Of a stretch of 13,216 nt of DNA, positions 6,993 through 13,216 are shown one piece after another; within the stretch, counting starts at the first letter, position 1; each line of letters begins with the position of its first letter. The notes beneath the pieces were generated by a model that saw nothing but the letters and a program-made list of their open reading frames with translations, searched no databases and was not told the origin of the DNA. A program made the position numbers and the translations under genes. The DNA comes from Sulfuricurvum sp. IAE1 (GTDB taxonomy: Bacteria; Campylobacterota; Campylobacteria; Campylobacterales; Sulfurimonadaceae). The stretch spans positions 1 to 13,216 of the forward strand of contig CAMBHX010000037.1 of the NCBI GenBank assembly GCA_945867285.1, written 5' to 3'.

Positions 6993-7574
6993 TTATCCGC
7001 CGTAACTGCTGGATGAGCCAGTACTTTTACTAGCTGAGTTACCAAAAAAACTTTTTTTAGCACTTCCAGACGATGCACCTGTTCCACTCTTGGATTGATG
7101 ATAGGCAGAACGATTAGACATATCATTGTGGCGTTGAACATTTTTATTATTCATGAGGGCATTTCCAATCATATTTCCTAGCAATGCTCCACCAGCAGCT
7201 GCTAAAATTGTTCCCGCAAGTCCCATTCCTTCGCTTTTTGGTTCTTCGTTGAGTTCCGATTTGCCTTCTTCCATTTTTTTGTATTCTTGGTCGGCAAGCT
7301 CTTTCATCTCAGCTTCGGTTAGGATTCTCTCATGAATTGTTCCATTTTCATCGGTCTCTTTGATAATGGCACGGCTAGGACCAGTAGTTGGCATCTCTTC
7401 GACGACGACGTATTTACCGCTACTTAGTTGTTCAACTACGATAAACTTGTTTTTCCCTTCTTCTTGGGCACTTGACTCCTCTTGGGGCGCACCTTGACAT
7501 CCGCTAAGAGCTGCTAATACAGCGATTCCTGTTGAGCCTAAAAGAATGTTTTTTGCACTAATTATATGTTTCAT
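6993..7574 (-). CDS. UPF0323 family lipoprotein with Gly-Gly C-terminus
   Basis: This 193-residue protein matches my recollection of the UPF0323 lipoproteins of Campylobacter and Helicobacter (Cj0371, HP0232). A signal peptide ends in the lipobox LSGC with Cys26 as the lipid site; the next residue is Gln, so inner-membrane retention is not indicated. A small folded part (about residues 41–100) contains KFIVVEQLSSGKYVVVEE, then a charged linker. A Gly/Ala-rich segment follows (GMGLAGTILAAAGGALLGNM, about 116–135), which may enter a membrane. The last 50 residues are rich in Ser, Gly and Lys and end in SSSSYGG. The layout resembles E. coli YgiB (DUF1190), which also precedes a YgiC-type ligase. 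AGGAA lies just before the ATG, overlapping the stop of the Sua5-like gene. The function is not established; in C. jejuni Cj0371 is reported from memory to affect motility and virulence. Confidence 0.9.
   Translation of the reverse strand: MKHIISAKNILLGSTGIAVLAALSGCQGAPQEESSAQEEGKNKFIVVEQLSSGKYVVVEEMPTTGPSRAIIKETDENGTIHERILTEAEMKELADQEYKKMEEGKSELNEEPKSEGMGLAGTILAAAGGALLGNMIGNALMNNKNVQRHNDMSNRSAYHQSKSGTGASSGSAKKSFFGNSASKSTGSSSSYGG
6996..7001 (-). promoter_or_regulatory. Shine-Dalgarno-like GGCGGA inside the lipoprotein C-terminal codons
   Basis: GGC GGA encode the last two glycines of the lipoprotein and end six bases before the ligase ATG. This is the only purine-rich box near that start, so the ligase is probably translated by coupling with the lipoprotein. 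Confidence 0.55.
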
Positions 7575-7582
7575 TGGAATTC

Positions 7583-8011
7583 CTATCGTAATTTTTGAGA
7601 GTGTGTAGAGGTGAGTTTGAGTATCTTAGAGGGTTTTGAGGTAATAAATCCTCTTGAATCTTCGATAATAATATCAGTATTAGTTCGACAAAAATATTCG
7701 TCATATTCTTTGCCACTTTCATTAGCAGATGTAGAGTATAGCCATCTATAATGTTCAATAAGTCTAGCATGGGGATGATTTTTAACCACACGATAGGCAT
7801 TGTTTTGGATAATAAAGGTTGTTTTTTTAGCATGTCTAACGAAAGTCCTATGTTCAAGGGGCACTCTTTGAGTTTTGTTGAGTTCTTTGAATGAAGAAAA
7901 AACTTTAACAAATGGTTTGGTACTATCTCGGCCCTTAAGGGCTACAAGAGCTGTAGGATCTTGGGAGAGAAAGCCTACGGTTGTATCCGTTTGAGCAAGG
8001 ATGATTGACAT
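7583..8011 (-). CDS. Compact Sua5/YciO/YrdC-like protein
   Basis: Sua5/YrdC (TsaC) proteins make threonylcarbamoyl-AMP from threonine, bicarbonate and ATP for the t6A base of tRNA. Here the family blocks are recognisable but reduced: QTDTTVGF (residues 7–14) for the usual PTDTVYGL, ALKGRDSTKPF (24–34) for IKGRP..KP, STSANESG (93–100), and EDSRG (117–121) near the end. At 142 residues it is about 50 shorter than E. coli TsaC (190), with the middle shortened. It could be the sole TsaC of this organism or a paralogue with another nucleotide or RNA role; a full-length gene elsewhere would decide. It starts 3 bases after the carB stop with no clear ribosome site, so coupling is likely, and ends 8 bases before the lipoprotein gene. 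Confidence 0.82.
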   Translation of the reverse strand: MSIILAQTDTTVGFLSQDPTALVALKGRDSTKPFVKVFSSFKELNKTQRVPLEHRTFVRHAKKTTFIIQNNAYRVVKNHPHARLIEHYRWLYSTSANESGKEYDEYFCRTNTDIIIEDSRGFITSKPSKILKLTSTHSQKLR

Positions 8012-8014
8012 GGC

Positions 8015-11000
8015 TTAATTTTTTAGAAATTCTTGTAAAGCACGCGGTTTCATCCAACTATCATCCCCCATGTAGCCCATAGCCTCAATAGCGGCACGAG
8101 CTGCACTGAGCGTAGTAAAGTAGGGGATGCTAGAACGTAAAACAGTTTGGCGGATAGCTTCTGCATCTTTTTTAGCAGTCTGATTATCTGATGTATTGAT
8201 GGCGAGGGTAATATCACCATTTTTCATCATATCTTCGATATTAGGTCGCCCTTCAGATATTTTCAAGACGACATCACACGGAACACCTGCAGCCTCAATG
8301 ATCTTTTGCGTTCCACGAGTAGCTACTAGAGTAAACCCTTGAGCATGAAGACCCTGTGCAATCTCAGGTGCGTGTACTTTATCCATTTCAATAAATGAGA
8401 GGAAACAGGTTCCAGATGTTGGGATTTTATTACCTGCAGCGAGCTGACTCTTAGCAAAACTAACCCCAAAATTATCACTTATTCCCATGACTTCACCCGT
8501 AGATTTCATTTCAGGAGAGAGGACAAGATCGGCGCCGTAAAGCTTGTTAAATGGAAAAACTGCTTCTTTAAGTGCAACGTGTCCTTTGAGACGAGGTTTA
8601 AGTAGTCCATGTTCTTCCATAACAACATCGTAGTTGTCGTAGAACTTGAGAGCATTGCGTAAAGTATCACCCACCATAACACGTGTAGCGACTTTAGCCA
8701 GTGGTATTCCTGTGGCTTTGGAGACGAATGGTACTGTACGAGATGCTCTTGGATTGACTTCGATGAGATAGATTTCATTTCTATAAATAGCGTATTGGAT
8801 ATTGAGCAGTCCGATGACACCTAGACCCAATGCGATTTTCTTGGTTTGTTGCTCAACAGCATCTTGAATCTCTTTTGAGAGACTCACAGGAGGCAGTGAA
8901 CATGCACTGTCACCTGAGTGAATTCCTGCTTCTTCGATGTGTTGCATGACGGAACCGATATAGACTTCTTGTCCGTCAGTGATCGCATCGACATCAAGTT
9001 CAACTGCTTGGTCTAAGAATTTGTCCACCAATACCGGAGAATCATTACTCACAGATACTGCTACATCCATATAGGTACGTAGTTCATCTTCATTATAGAC
9101 GATACGCATTGCACGGCCACCTAATACATATGAGGGGCGTACAAGGACAGGATAGCCTAGTTGTGCTGCGACTGCAAAGGCTTGTTCTTTAGTCATTGCA
9201 ATACCATTTTCTGGTTGCTTAAGCCCTTGTTCTACCACAAATTGAGAGAATTTCTCACGGTTTTCAGCCAAATCAATTACTTCAGCCGAAGTACCTGCAA
9301 TATTGGCACCCATGTTGTGTAGTGCATTGGCGAGTTTTAGAGGAGTTTGTCCTCCAAAATGGACAATAATACCATTAGGCTGTTCTCGTTCAACGATGGC
9401 ACGAACATGTTCAAAATCAATGGGCTCAAAATACAAAACATCTGAGGTGTCATAATCTGTTGACACAGTTTCAGGATTACAGTTGACCATAATAGTCTCA
9501 ATTCCCATCTCTTTGAGGGCAAATGAGGCATGGACACAACAATAGTCAAATTCGATTCCTTGACCAATTCTGTTAGGTCCTCCACCTAGAATCATCACTT
9601 TTTTTGTACCGCTTTGACGAGGTTCTTGCGCACCCAAACGTGAAATATTGGTAGTTGAGTAGAGATAAGGTGTAAGAGAGCCAAACTCAGCTGCACAGGT
9701 ATCAACTTCGTTATATTCGTGAGCAATTGCTAATGATTTACGCGCATTGTATACATCATTTTCAGACGCCTGCTCACCATTGGCGGTGATAAGTCTGGCA
9801 ATGTTTTTGTCGGAATAGCCATCTGCTTTTAGACGACGTAATTGTGGTTCATTAGCAAGTGTTGCCATAGAAATGGTTTTTTCTTCAGTAATAATCTCCT
9901 GAATTTGGGTCAAAAACCATGGATCGATTTTAGAAAGAGCAAAAATATCTTCAAGGCTGAGTCCCATACGGAACCCTTGGGCTACATAGAGAATACGATC
10001 ACAATTTGGGCGACGAATTTCGTGTTGGACAAATTCCAAATCTCCACCTATAGGATCAAATCCACACAAGCCAGTTTCAAGAGAACATAGTGCTTTTTGG
10101 ATTGATTCTTTGAAAGTGCGTCCGATTGCCATGACCTCACCAACTGATTTCATACTTGTTGTGAGCGTTGACTCTGCTTCAGGGAATTTTTCAAAGGTAA
10201 AGCGTGGGATTTTGGTAACAATATAGTCAATGACTGGTTCAAATGCAGCAGGTGTACCCGTGATATCATTGGTGATCTCATCAAGAGTAAATCCAACCGC
10301 CAGCAGTGTTGCTACTTTTGCAATCGGGTATCCCGTAGCTTTAGAAGCTAATGCAGAGGAGCGAGAAACACGTGGGTTCATTTCGATGACAATCATACGC
10401 CCTGTTTTAGGATCAACTGAAAACTGGACATTGGATCCGCCTGTATCGACACCGATTTCACGTAAAATGGCAAAGGATGCATCGCGCATGCGTTGATACT
10501 CTTTGTCCGTGAGAGTTAGGGCAGGAGCTACAGTAATAGAGTCACCAGTGTGGACACCCATAGGATCAAAATTTTCAATAGAGCAAACAATGATACAGTT
10601 GTCAGCACGGTCACGAATCACTTCCATCTCATATTCTTTCCATCCTAGTAAGGATTCTTCGATAAGGATTTCAGTAATAGGAGACTCGTCAAGGCCTCTT
10701 TGTGCTAGAGTTTTGAATTCATCAATATTATAAGCAACACCACTACCACCTCCTGCAAGAGTATAGGAAGCACGAATGATGATTGGAAATCCGATGGCCT
10801 CCGCTGCATTCATCGCATCATCCATGTTATAAGCATAATATGAGACGGGTAGATCCATCCCTATTTTGATCATACATTCTTTGAAAAGTTGACGGTCTTC
10901 CCCCTTTTTGATTGCTGTAGGGTTGGCACCTAGAAACTCTATCCCCTCTAAGAGACCTTGTTCATACATGAGCATAGCAGCATTGAGAGCTGTTTGACCA

Positions 11001-11272
11001 CCCATCGTAGGTAAAATAGCATCTACTTTTTCATCTCGGATAATTTGAGCAATAATTTCAGGTTTGATAGGTTCGATATAAGTTCGATCGGCGAATTCTG
11101 GATCGGTCATGATGGTAGCAGGATTAGAATTGATTAAAACAACACGATAGCCTAACTCTTTAAGTGTTTTAACGGCTTGTGTACCAGAATAGTCAAATTC
11201 ACACGCTTGACCGATGACGATGGGCCCAGATCCAATAAGGAGAATGGTTTTTATGTCGTCGCGTTTTGGCAT
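8015..11272 (-). CDS. carB: Carbamoyl-phosphate synthase large subunit
   Basis: CarB makes carbamoyl phosphate from bicarbonate, ATP and ammonia supplied by the small subunit CarA, feeding pyrimidine and arginine synthesis in the cytoplasm. The 1085-residue length fits (E. coli 1073). The two homologous ATP-grasp halves are complete: GSGPIVIGQACEFDYSGTQA (14–33) with EMNPRVSRSSALASKATG (297–314), and ILGGGPNRIGQGIEFDYCC (561–579) with EVNPRASRTVPFVSKATG (838–855). The oligomerisation region lies between about 400 and 550. The C-terminal MGS-like allosteric domain runs from about 950, with TRGTQKIIEAAG and INTSDN. AGGG five bases before the ATG is the ribosome site. carA is not in the window; separation of carA and carB is usual in Campylobacterota. 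It is the first gene of the probable four-gene minus-strand operon. Confidence 0.98.
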   Translation of the reverse strand: MPKRDDIKTILLIGSGPIVIGQACEFDYSGTQAVKTLKELGYRVVLINSNPATIMTDPEFADRTYIEPIKPEIIAQIIRDEKVDAILPTMGGQTALNAAMLMYEQGLLEGIEFLGANPTAIKKGEDRQLFKECMIKIGMDLPVSYYAYNMDDAMNAAEAIGFPIIIRASYTLAGGGSGVAYNIDEFKTLAQRGLDESPITEILIEESLLGWKEYEMEVIRDRADNCIIVCSIENFDPMGVHTGDSITVAPALTLTDKEYQRMRDASFAILREIGVDTGGSNVQFSVDPKTGRMIVIEMNPRVSRSSALASKATGYPIAKVATLLAVGFTLDEITNDITGTPAAFEPVIDYIVTKIPRFTFEKFPEAESTLTTSMKSVGEVMAIGRTFKESIQKALCSLETGLCGFDPIGGDLEFVQHEIRRPNCDRILYVAQGFRMGLSLEDIFALSKIDPWFLTQIQEIITEEKTISMATLANEPQLRRLKADGYSDKNIARLITANGEQASENDVYNARKSLAIAHEYNEVDTCAAEFGSLTPYLYSTTNISRLGAQEPRQSGTKKVMILGGGPNRIGQGIEFDYCCVHASFALKEMGIETIMVNCNPETVSTDYDTSDVLYFEPIDFEHVRAIVEREQPNGIIVHFGGQTPLKLANALHNMGANIAGTSAEVIDLAENREKFSQFVVEQGLKQPENGIAMTKEQAFAVAAQLGYPVLVRPSYVLGGRAMRIVYNEDELRTYMDVAVSVSNDSPVLVDKFLDQAVELDVDAITDGQEVYIGSVMQHIEEAGIHSGDSACSLPPVSLSKEIQDAVEQQTKKIALGLGVIGLLNIQYAIYRNEIYLIEVNPRASRTVPFVSKATGIPLAKVATRVMVGDTLRNALKFYDNYDVVMEEHGLLKPRLKGHVALKEAVFPFNKLYGADLVLSPEMKSTGEVMGISDNFGVSFAKSQLAAGNKIPTSGTCFLSFIEMDKVHAPEIAQGLHAQGFTLVATRGTQKIIEAAGVPCDVVLKISEGRPNIEDMMKNGDITLAINTSDNQTAKKDAEAIRQTVLRSSIPYFTTLSAARAAIEAMGYMGDDSWMKPRALQEFLKN

Positions 11273-11299
11273 GTTGTCCCTTTGTCAAAAAATTTGTTG

Positions 11300-11305
11300 A
11301 TTATA
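11300..11305 (-). promoter_or_regulatory. Sigma-70 -10 box for carB
   Basis: The minus strand reads CTC-TATAAT-C, a perfect -10 hexamer, 27 bases before the carB ATG, which gives a leader of about 20 bases. The stretch upstream is T-rich with no good -35, typical of Campylobacterota promoters. It would drive carB and probably the three genes after it. Confidence 0.6.
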
Positions 11306-11341
11306 GAGTAAAGGTACTTAAAAGCTAATTTAAGAAATTCT

Positions 11342-11421
11342 CAAAAGCGTAGCTTTTGTAGCTTTAGGGGGTTATAGGGACATTTGTCCCTGCCATTAAA
11401 ACGGATGCATTCGTTTTAATG
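11342..11421. repeat. Cluster of three perfect inverted repeats between mreC and carB
   Basis: Three perfect hairpins lie in 80 bases. The first is CAAAAGC–gta–GCTTTTG (11342–11358). The second is AGGGACA–tt–TGTCCCT (11376–11391). The third is CATTAAAACG–8-base loop–CGTTTTAATG (11394–11421), whose loop holds the palindrome ATGCAT. A direct repeat GTAGCTTT occurs at 11349 and 11358. None of the hairpins is followed by a T-run on the minus strand, so they are not a standard mreC terminator, although they may protect the mreBC mRNA end. The packed symmetry suggests a dispersed intergenic repeat or a regulator-binding region upstream of carB; a genome search would decide. Confidence 0.7.
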
Positions 11422-11438
11422 TGTAACATCAAATAGTA

Positions 11439-12200
11439 TTACCTTGCTTTCGTAATAACATGAAAATATGTGGGATTCTTAGCATAAAAATAAGGTTCAA
11501 CGGTAGCATTTTGATATCCGCTAGAGCGTGAAATTGAGATTACTTTTCCAACTTTGAGCCCTGATAGAAAAATTTGATCCAATCCTGAAGTAGTTACCTC
11601 ATCACCGATGGCAATAGGAATCCACGTAGGAATAAATTCGATTAAAAGGTGTCTTGAATTTGTCCCTCTAGCAATTCCAGGTGCTTGAGAATTTCCAACG
11701 GATACCGCGTAAGAACTTTTAGAATCACCATTGAGAAGTGCTATAGGACGTTTATTTCGTGAAACAACAATCCCTGCTACTACTCCACGATACAGCAGTC
11801 CATAAACATGGTTTGATGTAAAGTTTTCCATTTCAATCCAGAGTTTATGAGGATCACCCATACGCACATACGATAGTGTTCTTACCAGCTTAATCGAAGG
11901 TTGTGTTTGGAAAGTGCTGTTGTATTCGAGAAGTAGATTTTGATATTCATCGGCTACTTGATGGAGTGTTAAAAGTTCTTTTTCGTAAAAAGCATTTCGA
12001 CGTTGGAGATAAGCGATGGTTTGGCTTTGTGAAATATGCTTGCTGTAAGAATCATTAAGTGCTTTTATTTGATTTAAATAGGTTATTTTTATGGTCGTAG
12101 AGAGATTCAAAAATGGAGATTGTAAGAGTGGGCTAAAGTAAAGAGCACCACTTATTCCCACAAAAAGTGCGAGAATAAAAATGAGACGCTGTTTATTCAT
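11439..12200 (-). CDS. mreC: Rod shape-determining protein MreC
   Basis: MreC is an inner-membrane protein whose periplasmic part links MreB to the wall-building enzymes of the elongation complex. The protein has 253 residues, about the length of Campylobacter MreC (E. coli 367). It starts with a membrane segment (RLIFILALFVGISGALYF, residues 5–22). A coiled coil follows (about 40–95), then the two small beta-barrel subdomains from about 105, with GVVAGIVVSRNKRPIALLNG (139–158) and GDEVTTSGLDQIFLSGLKVG (199–218), the latter typical of MreC. A longer frame opens at 12377, but its first 59 codons lie inside mreB and do not resemble MreC, so I start at ATG 12200, whose gene overlaps the mreB end by 8 bases. 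No strong ribosome site is seen; coupling with mreB is likely. Confidence 0.93.
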   Translation of the reverse strand: MNKQRLIFILALFVGISGALYFSPLLQSPFLNLSTTIKITYLNQIKALNDSYSKHISQSQTIAYLQRRNAFYEKELLTLHQVADEYQNLLLEYNSTFQTQPSIKLVRTLSYVRMGDPHKLWIEMENFTSNHVYGLLYRGVVAGIVVSRNKRPIALLNGDSKSSYAVSVGNSQAPGIARGTNSRHLLIEFIPTWIPIAIGDEVTTSGLDQIFLSGLKVGKVISISRSSGYQNATVEPYFYAKNPTYFHVITKAR

Positions 12201-13216
12201 TATCAAAAAGTTCGTGAAGTTGGTCAATCTCTTCGAGTGCTCGTCCCGTACCTTTGGCAACACATAATAGTGGCTCATCGGCGACATATACAGGGATTTT
12301 GATGGTTTCAGAGAGGTATTTGTCCAATTGACGAATGAGTGCACCACCACCTGTGAGAATAACTCCGTTGTTGACAATGTCTCCTGCTAAATCGGGAGGC
12401 ATTTTTTCTAAGACATCACGAACAGCTTCTAAGATTTCTTTCAGAGGATCACGCATCGCTTCACGTGCATCTTCACTGGAGAGTTCTAATGAAGTCAAGA
12501 GACCTTCTACTTGGTCACGTCCATTGATAATCATTTTAAGTTCTTGAGCTAAGGGCATAGCTGTACCGATGTTGATTTTAATGTCTTCGGCAATACGTTC
12601 ACCGATGAGGAGATTGTATTTACGTTTGACATAATCCATGATGGCTCGGTCGATTTTATCACCTGCAACACGGATGGACTGACACAAGACTAGTCCACCC
12701 AAGGAGATGACTCCAATTTCGGTAGTACCTCCACCGATATCAACGATAATATTACCTTTTGGTTCACGAATATCGATACCCGCACCAATAGCAGCAGCCA
12801 TTGGCTCATCGATAAGATAAACTTCACGTGCACCGGCACTCATAGCAGATTCTCGAACTGCTTTACGCTCTACTTGTGTAAGCCCGTAGGGGATACAGAT
12901 AATGATACGAGGGCTGATAAGATTGGTACGACCATGGGCTTTTTCGATAAATCGACGAATCATTTTTTCAGTCATATCAAAATCGGCAATAACGCCGTCT
13001 TTCATTGGACGAATAGCTCGAATATTTCCAGGCGTTTTCCCTACCATTTCTTTGGCTTCATGACCAACTGCTAAGACTTTTTGATGTCCATATTTTTCGG
13101 TTTTCACGGCAACAACAGAAGGTTCATTGATAACAATCCCTTTGCCTTTTACGATAACGAGAGTATTGGCAGTTCCTAGATCGATAGAGAGGTCATTTGA
13201 AAATAGTCCGATAAGT
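12193..13216 (-). CDS. mreB: Rod shape-determining protein MreB (start cut by the window edge)
   Basis: MreB is the bacterial actin that forms membrane-bound filaments and steers lateral wall growth. The frame stays open to the right edge of the window; 340 residues are visible, beginning LIGLFSNDLSIDLGTANTLV. Compared with the usual 345 or so, only about five N-terminal residues are missing. The actin-fold motifs are present: DLGTANT (phosphate 1), DIGGGTTEIGVISLGG (phosphate 2) and GVILTGGGALIRQL (adenosine). GTG at 13107 could be read as a start, but it is an internal Val codon within EPSVVAVKTEKYG. mreC overlaps its end, so mreB and mreC form one transcript whose promoter lies outside the window. 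Confidence 0.97.
   Translation of the reverse strand, partial: LIGLFSNDLSIDLGTANTLVIVKGKGIVINEPSVVAVKTEKYGHQKVLAVGHEAKEMVGKTPGNIRAIRPMKDGVIADFDMTEKMIRRFIEKAHGRTNLISPRIIICIPYGLTQVERKAVRESAMSAGAREVYLIDEPMAAAIGAGIDIREPKGNIIVDIGGGTTEIGVISLGGLVLCQSIRVAGDKIDRAIMDYVKRKYNLLIGERIAEDIKINIGTAMPLAQELKMIINGRDQVEGLLTSLELSSEDAREAMRDPLKEILEAVRDVLEKMPPDLAGDIVNNGVILTGGGALIRQLDKYLSETIKIPVYVADEPLLCVAKGTGRALEEIDQLHELFDNE

Noticed and set aside
6837..7141. Minus-strand out-of-frame reading across the lipoprotein/ligase junction as a fusion protein
   Set aside because: It is frame-shifted relative to both genes, each of which has an intact frame, a start, and conserved motifs.
11394..11421. Ten-base-pair hairpin as a classical terminator of mreC
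   Set aside because: No T-run follows the stem on the minus strand and the stem is AT-rich; it fits better as one part of the three-hairpin element.
12201..12377. Longer N-terminus for mreC (312 residues)
   Set aside because: The extra 59 codons lie entirely inside mreB, show no MreC character, and precede the expected membrane segment; ATG 12200 gives the usual family length.
12193..13107. GTG at 13107 as the start of mreB
   Set aside because: The frame stays open upstream and encodes the conserved MreB N-terminus including DLGTANT; the gene is cut by the window edge instead.

Overview
The window looks like chromosomal DNA of a free-living member of the Campylobacterota (Epsilonproteobacteria), most like the Sulfurimonas/Sulfuricurvum group. 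This rests on protein character and gene order, not on a database search. The order hypothetical–rsmD–flgI–flgJ(N-terminal domain only)–flgM–flgN–flgK matches, from memory, the Cj1460–Cj1466 order of Campylobacter jejuni. The UPF0323 lipoprotein next to a glutathionylspermidine-synthase-like ligase matches Cj0371–Cj0372. All genes are intact except mreB, which runs off the right edge. I see no mobile element, CRISPR array, rRNA or tRNA.

Left part (1–5808, plus strand). A small protein with a shrunken receiver-like fold overlaps rsmD. A flagellar block follows: flgI (P-ring), flgJ (rod-binding), flgM (anti-sigma-28), flgN (hook-junction chaperone) and flgK (first hook-filament junction protein). 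A good sigma-54 site lies before flgI and a good sigma-28 site before flgM, as expected for the middle and late tiers of the flagellar cascade. An orphan OppC/DppC-type ABC permease is coupled to the flgK stop codon.

Middle part (5811–11272, minus strand). A tight four-gene run, probably one operon, reads carB – compact Sua5/YrdC-like gene – UPF0323 lipoprotein – ATP-grasp glutathionylspermidine-synthase-like ligase. Gaps are 3, 8 and 3 bases. It converges on the permease with only 2 bases between stop codons; a weak hairpin followed by a T-run may end the minus-strand transcript.

Right part (11273–13216). A 166-base gap holds the carB promoter and three perfect inverted repeats in a row, perhaps a dispersed repeat. 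Beyond it, mreC and mreB (cell-shape genes, overlapping by 8 bases) run on the minus strand.

The best candidate for undescribed biology is the lipoprotein–ligase pair. The lipoprotein ends in Gly-Gly and is followed at once by a ligase of a family that joins a C-terminal glycine carboxylate to an amine, which suggests that the lipoprotein tail could be the substrate. The plain alternative is that the two Gly codons serve as the ligase's ribosome-binding site. The rest of the window is mostly well-known housekeeping and flagellar genes.
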